A program made the translations under genes and the position numbers. This document shows positions 17,446 to 27,183 of a stretch of DNA of 64,000 bases, piece after piece. The stretch's first letter is position 1. Each line of letters opens with the position of its first letter. Under the pieces are notes generated by a model. It was given only the letters and a program-made list of their open reading frames with translations. It searched no databases and was not told where the DNA came from. This stretch comes from Dictyobacter formicarum (GTDB lineage: Bacteria; Chloroflexota; Ktedonobacteria; Ktedonobacterales; Ktedonobacteraceae): contig NZ_BNJJ01000015.1 of assembly GCF_016587435.1 (NCBI RefSeq), forward strand, positions 1 to 64,000. Direction: 5' to 3'.

Positions 17446-18366
17446 ATGGTGAACAGAAGCAAAAACACGCGCGCGGAACAATGGCCGGCCTTGCCTTTTG
17501 AGGACTGGAAGGAAACACGCGAGACCCTTCACTTGTGGGCCCAGATCGTGGGCAAAGTGCGCCTGGCGCTCAGCCCTCATCTCAATCATTGGTGGCAAGT
17601 ACCTTTCTATGTGACGGCACGAGGGCTGACGACCTCTCCCATCCCGATCCCAGGGCACCATGGCCAGATCTTTGAAGTCCACTTTGATTTCATCGATCAC
17701 CAATTCCTGATTCTTACCAGCGCCGGCACAAGCAAAACGCTGCCTCTCATTCCACGTTCTGTTTCCACGTTTTATCAAGAGTTTATGGCCTCGCTCCAGA
17801 CTCTGGGAATCGAGGTCACCATCAATCCTTTGCCCTGTGAAATCAGACACCCTATCCCCTGCGATCAAGATGAGGTTCATGCCTCCTATGATCCTGACGC
17901 AGCCAATCGTTTCTGGCGCGTCTTGATCCAGGTCGATACTGTTTTAAAAGAGTTTCGTGCGCGTTTCATTGGGAAATCCAGCCCGGTCCATTTCTTCTGG
18001 GGCAGTTTCGACCTCGCCGTCACTCGCTTTTCAGGCCGGCGTGCACCCCAGCGCGAGGGCGCGGATCGCATCACGCGCGAAGCCTACTCTCACGAAGTGA
18101 GTAGCTGTGGCTTCTGGCCCGGCGACGAGACGTTTCCAGAGCCCGCGTTCTACGCCTACAGCGCCCCGGAACCGCCAGGGCTGAAAGAAGCCATCGTGCG
18201 ACCAGCCTCAGCTTTCTATCACCCAACGATGTGCGAGTTTCTTCTGCGCTATGACGATGTGAGGAATACAGACGTCCCAGAGCAAGCGCTTCTGGAGTTT
18301 TTCCAGAGCACCTATGAAGCCGGGGCCACGCTGGGACAGTGGGATCGAGAGGCATTGGAACGATGA
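17446..18366 (+). CDS. DUF5996 family protein
   Basis: 306 residues, complete. Diagnostic stretches are WPALPFEDWKETRETLHLWAQ, NHWWQVPFYVTARGLTTSPI, FEVHFDFIDHQFLI, VHASYDPDAANRFWRVLIQVD, SSPVHFFWGSFDLAVTRFSG, then REAYSHEVSSCGFWPG and a C-terminal AFYHPTMCEFLLRYDDVR with STYEAGATLGQWDR. The His/Asp/Glu-rich conserved blocks suggest an enzyme, but no function is established. The ATG at 17446 follows AGGAGAAATGAT. A partial second copy of its C-terminus lies at 18748. Confidence 0.9.
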   Translation: MVNRSKNTRAEQWPALPFEDWKETRETLHLWAQIVGKVRLALSPHLNHWWQVPFYVTARGLTTSPIPIPGHHGQIFEVHFDFIDHQFLILTSAGTSKTLPLIPRSVSTFYQEFMASLQTLGIEVTINPLPCEIRHPIPCDQDEVHASYDPDAANRFWRVLIQVDTVLKEFRARFIGKSSPVHFFWGSFDLAVTRFSGRRAPQREGADRITREAYSHEVSSCGFWPGDETFPEPAFYAYSAPEPPGLKEAIVRPASAFYHPTMCEFLLRYDDVRNTDVPEQALLEFFQSTYEAGATLGQWDREALER

Positions 18367-18379
18367 AGATGGTGGCGAG

Positions 18380-18598
18380 TGTGGAGATCAGATTATTTTT
18401 CTCCATACAGGTGTACCAGCAGCGTTGGAAGGGCATGGTATCGCGAGCAAGCGCGCGTCTTTCGCGCTGGAAGAAGCGCGTTTGCAGCATTTCACAGTTA
18501 TTCCTCGCTGTCCCTTTGTCGCCTCCTATATTTGACGATACCAGGAGTATCTGCCCCTGCTTCCGGCTGCTGAACAGGAGCGACTTCTTCGGGAATAA
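18380..18598 (+). pseudogene. GNAT-type N-acetyltransferase (YjdJ-like) fragment
   Basis: In one frame: IIFLHTGVPAALEGHGIAS, KRASFALEEARLQHFTVIPR, CPFVASYI, then an in-frame TGA at 18533-18535, then RYQEYLPLLPAAEQERLLRE. This is the acetyl-CoA-binding half of small Acetyltransf_CG proteins (GxGIAS loop; CPF-ASYI). The N-terminal strand is missing, and the stop would remove the end even if it were translated. It sits between DUF5996 and its partial copy. Confidence 0.65.
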
Positions 18599-18747
18599 AA
18601 GCGCTGCCGAGAGATGCTTTGATCGGTTTGCTTAATAAAATGTGAGGCTCATTCCCTTTGAGCGCGGGGCATGGGCTTAATCAGGATGAATCCAGTCTCG
18701 CTTCTCCCGCGAGAACCAGTATCCCATTGCGGCAATCAAAAACGAAG

Positions 18748-18951
18748 ATGAAGGAAGCCGCGGTGCATCCAGCTTCAGCCTTCTATCATCCCACATTGTG
18801 TGAATTTCTTTTGCGCTATGACGACGTATGGAACCTAGACACCCCGGAGCAGGTGTTTCTCCAGAGTATCTATGAAGCTGGCGCAACGCTGGGGCAACGG
18901 GATCGAGAAGAGTTGGAAAGGGAAAGATGGTACCAGGCGAGCAAAAAGTAG
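18748..18951 (+). pseudogene. DUF5996 C-terminal duplicate
   Basis: 68 codons, MKEAAVHPASAFYHPTLCEF then LLRYDDVWNLDTPEQ and FLQSIYEAGATLGQRDREELER, repeating the last ~65 residues of the DUF5996 protein at 17446 with clear divergence. The start codon is internal to the old gene. The 160 bp downstream (18952-19111) contain an unassigned open frame (MYWWVHDPQYWADRLQRVED) not recognised as any family. Confidence 0.75.
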
Positions 18952-19111
18952 CGAGAGGCCCTTTTCGCTTCCATTGACATCCTGGCCGAACGTGTACATA
19001 GTATGTATTGGTGGGTCCACGATCCACAGTATTGGGCAGATCGGCTGCAACGGGTCGAGGATGACGACGAGACGGATGTTCCGGCTGTGGACATGGTTCA
19101 GCGCTTGTTGC

Positions 19112-19451
19112 TGGACACCAACCTCACGCGCTGAGAGCAGTTTTAGCAGCCGAGAACGCAGCAACGCAGGGAAAGTTCTGGCTGATGCATGGTGCCATCT
19201 TCCACCATCAGCATACCCTTCAAGATGAGGACCTGGCCCGTTTGGCAGCAGAGATTGGTCTTGATCTACAGCAATATGAACGTGATATGGTGGCACTGCG
19301 CAATCTGGATCGCATTGAGGAAGATAGGGAGGGGGGCGAACAGAGCGCAGTGCAAGGAACACCCACGTTTTTCATCAATGGGAGCTTGTATCTCGGTTCC
19401 TGGCAGCAGGACGCATTGCTTGCAGCACTCGAAGCAGCGAGCCAGGGATAA
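19112..19451 (+). pseudogene. DsbA-like (Thioredoxin_4) oxidoreductase, C-terminal fragment
   Basis: The frame gives HQPHALRAVLAAENAATQGK, FWLMHGAIFHHQHTLQDEDL, ARLAAEIGLDLQQYERDM and SAVQGTPTFFINGSLYLGSW. This is the helical domain and cis-Pro strand (GTPTFFING) of NhaA-associated or BdbD-like DsbA proteins. The CxxC-bearing N-terminus is absent. A second remnant of the DsbA superfamily after the one at 13107, but from a different subfamily. Confidence 0.75.
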
Positions 19452-19502
19452 ATGGAGAGAAACAAACGCGAGATAATATACTGAGAGAAAGGAGAAAAAT
19501 TT

Positions 19503-20450
19503 ATGCAGCACAGTCTACTTGGTATCCACCATGTCACCGCAATTACAAGTGACCCACAACGCAATATCGACTTCTACACCGGTGTGCTGGGGCTACGACT
19601 GGTCAAAGTGACCGTCAATTTTGATGACCCCAGTTCCTATCACCTGTACTATGGTGATAAGGAAGGACATCCAGGCACGATTCTGACATTCTTTGCCTGG
19701 CCAGGAGCTCCTCGAGGACGACAAGGAACGGGGCAGATTAACGCAACGGCCTTTTCCGTACCTGAGGGTTCTCTTGGTTATTGGATTAGTTATCTGCTTG
19801 AACGTGGGATTAAGTATGAGGGACCAACGGCACGTTTTGGTGAACAGGTCCTCTCACTGCGAGATCCAGATGGACTGGTCATCGAAATTGTTGCGCATCT
19901 TGGAGAACAAGAACCACCCGGATGGGAGAATGGAGCCATCCCTGCCGAGCACGCCATTCGTGGCATTTCTAACGTTACGCTCTGGGAAGATGACTATGAA
20001 CAGACGGCTCATTTCCTGACCGACACACTGGGCTTCCGCCTGGTCTCTGAGGAACAGAACACGTTCCGCTATGAGCTTGGCACAGGGGAATCTGGAACCA
20101 GGGTTGATGTGCGCAATGCCCACGGTTTCTGGCGTGGGGCGGTTGCTACAGGCACAGTGCATCATGTTGCGTGGCGCGTTGCAACAGATGAAGCGCAACA
20201 GAAGTGGCGGGAGCTCCTTGACGCCCGCGATTTCAACGTCACGCCAGTGCTGGATCGCGAGTATTTCCACTCAATCTACTTTCCTGAACCCGGTGGCGTG
20301 CTCTTTGAGATTGCGACCGATCCTCCAGGCTTTACCGTGAATGAGCCAGTCGAGCAGTTAGGAACACGACTCCAACTTCCACCCTGGCTTGAAGCTCAGC
20401 GTTCAGAGATAGAGCGACTATTACCGCCGCTTCGTTATGGGCTGCGATGA
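19503..20450 (+). CDS. Ring-cleaving dioxygenase / VOC-family protein (MhqO-like)
   Basis: 315 residues, two glyoxalase/extradiol modules in tandem. Module one starts LLGIHHVTAITSDPQRNIDFYTGVLGLRLVK, with DPDGLVIEIVAH supplying the Glu ligand. Module two contains GTVHHVAWRVATDEAQQKW and YFPEPGGVLFEIATDPPGF, with the His and Glu expected to bind a divalent metal. Relatives (MhqA/MhqO) act in hydroquinone and electrophile stress. The ATG at 19503 follows AGAAAGGAGAAAA. The gene is free-standing; nearby quinone reductases elsewhere in the window fit the same stress theme. Confidence 0.88.
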   Translation: MQHSLLGIHHVTAITSDPQRNIDFYTGVLGLRLVKVTVNFDDPSSYHLYYGDKEGHPGTILTFFAWPGAPRGRQGTGQINATAFSVPEGSLGYWISYLLERGIKYEGPTARFGEQVLSLRDPDGLVIEIVAHLGEQEPPGWENGAIPAEHAIRGISNVTLWEDDYEQTAHFLTDTLGFRLVSEEQNTFRYELGTGESGTRVDVRNAHGFWRGAVATGTVHHVAWRVATDEAQQKWRELLDARDFNVTPVLDREYFHSIYFPEPGGVLFEIATDPPGFTVNEPVEQLGTRLQLPPWLEAQRSEIERLLPPLRYGLR

Positions 20451-20525
20451 AACAATAGCCATAACGTTTGTGGGTTCCATCCCGGCCAGCTAACATATCT
20501 CTGATTGGGATGAGCGGAGAAAAAA

Positions 20526-20597
20526 GTGTCCGTAAATGTTGATGTGCTTATTATTGGTACGGGCACGGCTGCGCACCTCATGCTCCTCCTTGAATGA
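20526..20597 (+). pseudogene. FAD/NAD(P)-binding oxidoreductase N-terminal stub
   Basis: From a GTG behind GCGGAGAAA: VSVNVDVLIIGTGTAAHLML then a stop. DVLIIGTGTA is the dinucleotide-binding start of mercuric/glutathione-reductase-like flavoproteins. Nothing of the rest was found in the next 270 bp, where no gene is recognised. Confidence 0.4.
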
Positions 20598-20864
20598 GTT
20601 GCCATCTTGAATTCTTCTGCCAATTATTATATGAGCGTTACCCCTATCAGGAAAAGATGGGGAGATATCGAAAAATTTATGAACTGCATGCGAAAAAGGT
20701 GAATAAGGGTATCATCGCACATCTGGTGTGGATTCTGCGATGCAGCTAGAAAAGGCTCTTAATGGGAAGACATCCCTCGATCATCAACTTCGTGGAAGAC
20801 CCAGCATCATGCGGCGAGGTGTCAAGCCGTTCGCTCTCTTTTGCGCAAGGAGTGATTACTTGGG

Positions 20865-20929
20865 GCGCTTCCATCAAAGCGGAATGCAGAGGGCTAGCTG
20901 CCCTCTGCATTCCGCTTTGATGGAAGCGC
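20865..20929. repeat. Perfect 30-bp inverted repeat (fold-back)
   Basis: Arms 20865-20894 and 20900-20929 are exact reverse complements (starting gcgcttccatcaaagc) with a 5-base loop tagct. It lies 56 bp beyond the stop of the response-regulator gene (20986, leftward). No T run follows on either strand, so a plain intrinsic terminator is unlikely. Confidence 0.85.
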
Positions 20930-20985
20930 TTTGAGTGCCTCTGATAGGGAACCAGGAAATACGCTTGCTAATACCCTGGTGTAGA

Positions 20986-21681
20986 CTATTCCTGGCGCGG
21001 GAGCAGGCCACGTTCGAGGGCAACTGCAACCGCAGCAGCGCGTGAATCGACTCCAAGTTTGGAGTAGACGGAGGTCAGGCACGCTCCCACGGTACGCTCC
21101 GTAATGCCAAAACGCACTGCAATCTCTTTGCTGCGCTCGCCGCGCGCAACGGCAGCCAGCACCTCGCGCTCGCGAGCTGTCAGGGTGGAATGCCGTTGGC
21201 GCCGTGGCGTGGCCGAAGGTGGAGAGAGACCACGTTCGGCATGCGAAAGGATACGTGCCATGATCTCCGGCTGCACCAACATCTCTCCACGTGCCGCGAC
21301 GCGTACCGCATGAATCACCATATGCATATCCGCATCCTTGAGTAGATACCCCTGCGCACCCACTCGCAAGCCACTAATCATCAGATCATCCTCGTTATAG
21401 GTCGTCAGAATAAGCACACCTACCTGTGGACAGGCGGATCGAATCCGTTTAATCGCTTCCAATCCGTCAATACCTGGCATACGCAGGTCCATCAGGATCA
21501 CATCGGGCTGTAGTGCTGCGACCAGCTCGATGGCCCCAGCACCATCAATGGCTTCTCCGACCAGCTCGATACCCTCACCCATTTCAAGCATCAAGCGAAC
21601 ACCCATACGCACAACAGGGTGATCATCGGCAATAACCACACGAGTCGTTTTTTTCTCAACTTGTTCCATCTCACTCCTCAT
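20986..21681 (-). CDS. NarL/FixJ-family response regulator
   Basis: 231 residues. The receiver domain shows VVIADDHPVVRMGVR (acidic pair), the phosphoacceptor Asp65 in VILMDLRMPGIDG, Thr in ILTTYNEDD and Lys in LLKDAD. The C-terminal LuxR-type helix-turn-helix is LTAREREVLAAVARGERSKEIAVRFGITERTVGACLTSVYSKLGV. Its start overlaps the kinase stop; the ATG at 21681 or the one four codons later (21669, closer behind GAGGAG) could be used. Translationally coupled to the kinase and divergent from the ABC operon at 23175, its probable target. Confidence 0.9.
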   Translation of the reverse strand: MRSEMEQVEKKTTRVVIADDHPVVRMGVRLMLEMGEGIELVGEAIDGAGAIELVAALQPDVILMDLRMPGIDGLEAIKRIRSACPQVGVLILTTYNEDDLMISGLRVGAQGYLLKDADMHMVIHAVRVAARGEMLVQPEIMARILSHAERGLSPPSATPRRQRHSTLTAREREVLAAVARGERSKEIAVRFGITERTVGACLTSVYSKLGVDSRAAAVAVALERGLLPRQE

Positions 21682-22960
21682 CCAAGCTACGTGGAATGGT
21701 AAAGTGCAACGTCGTACCCTGACCGGGCGAACTGGTCACCTCCAGATCGCCCCCAACCAGACATGTGCGCTCTATCAGTCCTTGCAGGCCATAGTGGCCC
21801 GATTGGACCCTCACCACAACCGGATCAAAGCCAACACCATCATCGCGCACAGTCATTGTCAATATATCCTCTCCCAGTTCTACATTGAGCCAGACATGCT
21901 GTGCCTGAGCGTGGCGCACAATATTGCTCAGCGCCTCGCCGAGCATACGCAGCACATGCTCGTGCAGAGCAAAGGGAAGCGCCATCAGCAGATCAAGCCC
22001 GCTTACTGTGCAGACGACCCCGGTCATCTCTATAAAACGGTGGATCTCTTCGCGTATCACCGCATAAAACTTCTCCGGTGAGGTAAAGGTTACCCGCAGA
22101 TCGTCAATGGCTCGGCGCGCAGTGTTAAGCATCTCATGTGAAGAGATCATAACCTGCTGCATAATCTGCTGCGCCCGCGTATAGTGCCGTAGATCCAGAT
22201 GCGAACTCGCAACCTGAATCTGCATTCTGATGCCAGCCAGGCCCTGCGCCAGCGTATCATGAAGTTCACGAGCAAGGCGCTGGCGCTCAGTGACACGCGT
22301 CAGCTCCTCGATACGCGCTGCTGACTCTCCCAGGCATGTGTACGCGTAGGCAAGTTGTGCGTGTGTGCGAAGCTGGTGTGTGTAAAGCATCAAATAGCCG
22401 ATAACGAAGAAGAGCAGCGCTAGATAATCGGAGGTATTCCAGAGGTTCAACCACACAATACTCCAACGCCCATCAAACGGCGGCAGTTTCACAAGGTTCC
22501 AGAACGAGAGATTGAGCATCGTACAGAAAATAAGTAGGAACAAATAGCCCCCGGCAACAACGACGGCTGAGCGCGCCTGCCGAAGCATGCTGATGGCTGC
22601 CAGAGTCAGCGCAAGATAGAGATTCATTGCGACATTGATCTGCTGGATAGTCAGGCTGGCAATTAGCACCAAGCAGCCTTGCAGAGCAAAATAGAACCAG
22701 TAATAACGGCGCGCAATCCGACCAGAGAGACCAAGCCAGAGCAGGACCCCATGCAGGCCGAGCAGAACAAGGAAGATTACGGCATACACAGGATCGATAT
22801 TCATCTTTTGCAGCATCGGCTTGGGGCAGGCATCGAGCCATATGCTTGCTCCAAAGGCGCTACGGTTGGTAGTGACCCCCCAGAGGCCCCAGACCGCGAC
22901 AAGACTTACCCACACCAGGAGGAGTCGGTGTAATGAACGGAAATAACGGTTATCGTTCAT
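21671..22960 (-). CDS. Sensor histidine kinase (HisKA_3, NarL-type partner)
   Basis: 429 residues. The N-terminal half has six to seven hydrophobic segments (residues about 10-30, 57-77, 87-125, 133-155, 178-195), a membrane sensor without a large extracellular domain. A short coiled segment leads to the HisKA_3 motif RLARELHDTLAQGL with His234, then an HATPase domain (GEALSNIVRHAQA, VRDDGVGFD, GHYGLQGLIER, GQGTTLHF). The architecture resembles DesK/LiaS-like kinases that monitor the membrane or antibiotics and control ABC exporters. The next genes on the opposite strand are an ABC ATPase and FtsX-type permease, consistent with that role. Confidence 0.9.
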   Translation of the reverse strand: MNDNRYFRSLHRLLLVWVSLVAVWGLWGVTTNRSAFGASIWLDACPKPMLQKMNIDPVYAVIFLVLLGLHGVLLWLGLSGRIARRYYWFYFALQGCLVLIASLTIQQINVAMNLYLALTLAAISMLRQARSAVVVAGGYLFLLIFCTMLNLSFWNLVKLPPFDGRWSIVWLNLWNTSDYLALLFFVIGYLMLYTHQLRTHAQLAYAYTCLGESAARIEELTRVTERQRLARELHDTLAQGLAGIRMQIQVASSHLDLRHYTRAQQIMQQVMISSHEMLNTARRAIDDLRVTFTSPEKFYAVIREEIHRFIEMTGVVCTVSGLDLLMALPFALHEHVLRMLGEALSNIVRHAQAQHVWLNVELGEDILTMTVRDDGVGFDPVVVRVQSGHYGLQGLIERTCLVGGDLEVTSSPGQGTTLHFTIPRSLDEE

Positions 22961-23174
22961 GATTCATCCCCAGTACTGATTGCTTACGACGTGCTGTGGA
23001 TTTCAGTATAGCATAAGAGCACACACGATAAGCTGTATATTCTGACATGTCAAAACCTGCATGTCGAAAAACTCTGTAAGGACTGACGATGCGCTCGTAA
23101 TACCAACCCGCTACACTCGGCACCGGGAGAAACATTTCTCCTCTCAATAACCACAAGGAGTCAGTAATTTAAAG

Positions 23175-23966
23175 ATGCGAACGCCAGTCACAAACACCGA
23201 AAAGCCACGCTTTATTATCGAAGCGAGAGCGGTGCGCAAAGAATACGATACCGGGAAAGTAAAGGTCACAGCACTGAAAGAGGTCAGCCTGGGCATACAA
23301 CCAGGTGAAGTCGTCGCGATTATGGGACCGAGCGGCTGTGGCAAAACAACCCTGCTTAACTGCCTGAGTGGGCTTGATAGCGTTACCTCCGGCACCATTC
23401 AGATAGCAGGACAGAATATTCATAACCTCTCCGATCGCGCCTTGACAGCCTTCAGAGCGCGTGCAATGGGCTTTATCTTCCAGACCTACAACCTGCTCCC
23501 GGTGCTCACAGCCCTGGAAAATGTGGAATTGCCCCTGCTGGTCAGCGGTGTACGCCCAAAGGAGGCACGTGAACGAGCCTGGGAGAGCCTGGAGCACGTC
23601 GGCCTAGAAGAGTGGGCGCGACATCGCCCAGCAGAACTCTCCGGGGGACAGCAGCAGCGTGTTACTATCGCTCGTGCGCTCACCACGCGACCCTCAATCG
23701 TCTGGGCTGACGAGCCAACTGGAGCGCTCGATAGCGAGACCAGTCAGGAGATTATCGACTTAATGCTGCAGTTAAATCGTGAACATCAGCTTACCTTTGT
23801 CTGGGTCACCCATGCCCTGGAAGTGGCTCAGCAGGCCCAGCGACTTATTCTCATGCGCGATGGTCAGATCGCAGAGGATCAGGCACTCATCTCCTCACCG
23901 CATTGTGTCAGCGCAGAACACATCGATAGCTCAGTAACCTGTCCTCGTAGAAAGGATATACAATGA
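23175..23966 (+). CDS. ABC transporter ATP-binding protein (MacB/LolD type)
   Basis: 263 residues. Walker [10 protein letters not shown] at 51-59, Q-loop [23 protein letters not shown] (typical of MacB/LolD/FtsE), signature [15 protein letters not shown], Walker [12 protein letters not shown] and H-loop VTHALEVAQ. It powers an FtsX-type permease encoded next: its TGA overlaps the permease ATG (23963-23966). An AAGGAG about 17 bases upstream of the ATG is rather far; an alternative start was not evident. Confidence 0.92.
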   Translation: MRTPVTNTEKPRFIIEARAVRKEYDTGKVKVTALKEVSLGIQPGEVVAIMGPSGCGKTTLLNCLSGLDSVTSGTIQIAGQNIHNLSDRALTAFRARAMGFIFQTYNLLPVLTALENVELPLLVSGVRPKEARERAWESLEHVGLEEWARHRPAELSGGQQQRVTIARALTTRPSIVWADEPTGALDSETSQEIIDLMLQLNREHQLTFVWVTHALEVAQQAQRLILMRDGQIAEDQALISSPHCVSAEHIDSSVTCPRRKDIQ

Positions 23967-26900
23967 AGCCAATTGTCTTTGGACCAGCTACAGAACTGAC
24001 GATGATAGCCATTACAACACTGCTCCTGCTGATTATCATAGGCCTGGGAATTCGGCAGCGCTTGCTGCTTCAGATCGGGCTGCGCAATATGCTGCGCCGA
24101 CGCAAGCAGAGTGCTTTGCTGATGAGTGGCCTGGTTCTCTCTTCAGCCTTTATTACTGCTTCGCTGGGGCTCAACGACAGCCTCACCAATGCCTCCAATG
24201 TGAGGTTGCTCAACAGCCTTGGTAGCCTTGATGAAACCATTACTGGCACATTTAACGCTGAACAGAGCACGAGCTATCTCGCCACGATCAGGCAAAATTC
24301 ACATGTGCGAGCCGCCACCGGGCTGCTGGAGAGCTACCAAACAACTACGATCGCCTCTCCCCGCACCGGATTTTCACAGGACCACCTGAACGTCATTGCC
24401 GTGCCAAAAGACTTTGACCAAGTGTTCGGTCAAGCCAAAGATAGTGCTGGACGACCAGTGCGCTTCGCCGATTTGCAAGACGGAGACATTTATCTAGGCA
24501 CGACACTGGCACAGAACTTCGCGGTCAATGTTGGCGAACAACTCACGCTCACGCTTTCAGGGAGACGAGTAACCGCAAGGGTGCGAGCCATCCTTAACAG
24601 TGATATAGCACTGAACGCGAACGATATTATCCTTGGCAATCCCAACCTGATCGTTATGCCTCTCTCCGCTTATCAGCGGATAACACAGCAAAGCGGGACG
24701 GTCAATACACTTGCAATCAGAAACGTTCACCAGGCCAGCGACAGTCCCCAGATGTCGCGTTTTTTACAGCAGCTTTTCAACGTGCGGGATGATACCTGGA
24801 AGAAGCTTACTAGCACACCCAACTATGTCACACGTCAGTTACATGTTCTCAATCCCGACCTGATCTACTACCTGGGACCTCAATCCTTCACGAATGGCCT
24901 CGGCGCGCAGGGAGCGCTCCAGTTTACGCAACTCGTACCTGCTCTGACCATTCTGCTCGTCGGAACAGGCATGCTGTTACTCGCATTACAGTTCATCCTG
25001 CTGACTACTGAGCGCCGCACCGAATTGGGAATCAGCCGTGCTCTGGGCTTTCAGCGCTCGCACATTGTACAGGCTCTACTCATCGAGGGAGGCGGATATG
25101 GACTGATAGCGTCCTTGTTTGGAGTATTGGTTGGCATTGGGCTTGTAGTGTTGGAATTGCTGGTGCTTTCCGCCATCCCTTTGCAAACCACCAATCTGGA
25201 ATCGACATCGACGACAACCATGCACCTCTCGCTTCAGGTATGGATCGATTGGCACAGTCTGCTGCTCTCCTTCTGTCTGAGCATCCTGACCACCATCGCC
25301 GTAGTAGGGTGTACGGCAACTTGGATCAGTCGCACGAACATTGTCACCGCTATCCGCAACCTGGACGAGCCAGCGAAGAACCAGCGACCGCTTCTGCGAG
25401 AGATACAGACCATACTGAAACCAACCGGTACTTCGGTCTGGGTGCGTCTAGGTGGATGTGGTACGGCCTTGGGAGCGCTGCTTCTTGGCCTCTTCACACG
25501 GGGGCCGCTCTGCTTCCTGATGGCGGGATTCCTGCTGTGGGTCGCAACACTCCCGAACCTGGGGTGGATCAGCCAGGTAGGAATAGCCTTGGCCATTGCG
25601 GCAACCGGTTTGCTATTGGGCTGGCTGGTGCGCAGCGTGCTCAGTGCGCTCAAGGTGCCTTCACATGTGCTGGCATCGCGGCTGAGCCTCAGCCTGATCG
25701 GCATAGGCTGGCTAGCATATAGTATTCAGCCTGGTGGAGCACTGTTCACGATCTTCCAGCCCACCACAGGCATAATGCTTTTCAGGAGTGCTGGCTCAAA
25801 CAGTCTGAGCACAGGTGCTTTGACTATCGTGCTCACTAATTTGCTGATGATAGCCGGGGCAGTTGTACTGGTAATGGCGAATGGAGACGTTCTGGTAGCG
25901 ATGATCACGGCGTTGACTTCACGCATATGCGGCTTGGCCCCAATCAGCCGCACAAGCCTCGTTTACACGCTCATCTATCGCTTCCGTACGACCGTTACGG
26001 TTTCACTACTAGGTATGATTGTATTCCTCATTATGCTGGTTGCCACGATTAATGTTGGTTCCATTCAGCAAGCAGATGTCGCCACCACAACAGGAGGGTT
26101 TCAACTGCAGGCCGACGCGCAGGCGCTACCGGCAAATTTTTCGCAGCAAATCCAGGCCAACAGGACACTTGCGCGAGACATTCAAGAGAGCATCACGATC
26201 CACACGATGAATAATGCAACAAACAAACTCAACATCCTGCAAAAGCAATTGCTGCTGCCTGGTCAGCAACCTTACCCTCTAGAGGCCACGCTGGCAGGTA
26301 TGAGCGATAACTTCTTCAGCGATGCTACAATGCCGCTGCAAGCACACGCGCAGGGGTATGGCTCCGATCGTGCTGTATGGGATGCCGTACGAATACATCC
26401 AGGCTACGCTGTCTGGCGCTATGAGACGACTGTCACGGGCCTCAACCCCAATCAGGGCAACTTCCAGCCCTTCACTATTCAGGTCCCCGATCACTCTGGC
26501 TACACTCACCCCTTACGCATCATTGGTATCGTCTCTGCGAGAACGAACTGGCCCTACCTCTACGTCTCTGAGCACACACTGGCGGATATTTATGGGGTGA
26601 ATCCACCCCTCACCAACCACTACAGCTGTCTGCTTCGTCTCAGAGCCGGTGTGAGCGAGGAGCGGGCCACACAGGATCTTATGCACACTTTTGGACTGGT
26701 CTATAACTTGCAAGTGCAATCGCTCACCTCCAGCATCCAAACAGCCACTCAGTCCCAACTGACCGTTTTCTATAGCTGCTACCTGACTCTGGGGCTGATC
26801 TTTGGCACACTGGCTCTGGGCGTCATCATGAGTAGGGCCGTCATTGAGCGGCGCCAGCACATCGGGATGATGCGCGCATTTGGCTTCTCGCGTGAACTGG

Positions 26901-27142
26901 TGATGATGTCGTTCCTGCTAGAAGCAGGCTTTATTGTCACACTCAGCCTGCTCGTCGGAACCGTGCTGGCCATCTGGTCCGCCTACAAGATTATCAACAC
27001 CCAGAGCGCAGATTTTTCGATTCCGCTGTTGCTGATCGCGCTCATTCTGCTGGGTTGCTACCTGATCGCCTTTGCCGCAACGGCCATCCCGGCCCGACGG
27101 GCGGCACAAATCTATCCTTCCGAGGCGCTACGTTACGAGTAA
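23963..27142 (+). CDS. FtsX-like ABC permease, double-module
   Basis: 1059 residues. An N-terminal helix (about 11-28) and [29 protein letters not shown] begin the first MacB-type periplasmic domain. An FtsX core of helices follows at about 325-460 ([27 protein letters not shown]), then a long run of extra helices (about 490-690). A second extracellular domain spans about 700-920, and a second FtsX core closes the protein ([28 protein letters not shown], ending [17 protein letters not shown]). This family moves antibiotics, peptides or lipoproteins mechanically rather than through a channel. Coupled to the ATPase gene by a 4-base overlap. Substrate unknown. Confidence 0.88.
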   Translation: MKPIVFGPATELTMIAITTLLLLIIIGLGIRQRLLLQIGLRNMLRRRKQSALLMSGLVLSSAFITASLGLNDSLTNASNVRLLNSLGSLDETITGTFNAEQSTSYLATIRQNSHVRAATGLLESYQTTTIASPRTGFSQDHLNVIAVPKDFDQVFGQAKDSAGRPVRFADLQDGDIYLGTTLAQNFAVNVGEQLTLTLSGRRVTARVRAILNSDIALNANDIILGNPNLIVMPLSAYQRITQQSGTVNTLAIRNVHQASDSPQMSRFLQQLFNVRDDTWKKLTSTPNYVTRQLHVLNPDLIYYLGPQSFTNGLGAQGALQFTQLVPALTILLVGTGMLLLALQFILLTTERRTELGISRALGFQRSHIVQALLIEGGGYGLIASLFGVLVGIGLVVLELLVLSAIPLQTTNLESTSTTTMHLSLQVWIDWHSLLLSFCLSILTTIAVVGCTATWISRTNIVTAIRNLDEPAKNQRPLLREIQTILKPTGTSVWVRLGGCGTALGALLLGLFTRGPLCFLMAGFLLWVATLPNLGWISQVGIALAIAATGLLLGWLVRSVLSALKVPSHVLASRLSLSLIGIGWLAYSIQPGGALFTIFQPTTGIMLFRSAGSNSLSTGALTIVLTNLLMIAGAVVLVMANGDVLVAMITALTSRICGLAPISRTSLVYTLIYRFRTTVTVSLLGMIVFLIMLVATINVGSIQQADVATTTGGFQLQADAQALPANFSQQIQANRTLARDIQESITIHTMNNATNKLNILQKQLLLPGQQPYPLEATLAGMSDNFFSDATMPLQAHAQGYGSDRAVWDAVRIHPGYAVWRYETTVTGLNPNQGNFQPFTIQVPDHSGYTHPLRIIGIVSARTNWPYLYVSEHTLADIYGVNPPLTNHYSCLLRLRAGVSEERATQDLMHTFGLVYNLQVQSLTSSIQTATQSQLTVFYSCYLTLGLIFGTLALGVIMSRAVIERRQHIGMMRAFGFSRELVMMSFLLEAGFIVTLSLLVGTVLAIWSAYKIINTQSADFSIPLLLIALILLGCYLIAFAATAIPARRAAQIYPSEALRYE

Positions 27143-27183
27143 ATGATGCGCACTCTATCGCAAGGAAAGGGAAGGAAACATAT

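Noticed and set aside
14056..20450. Biosynthetic gene cluster suggested by a SARP-like activator plus ABC gene
   Set aside because: No synthase or tailoring set is present; the neighbours are remnants and unrelated single genes.
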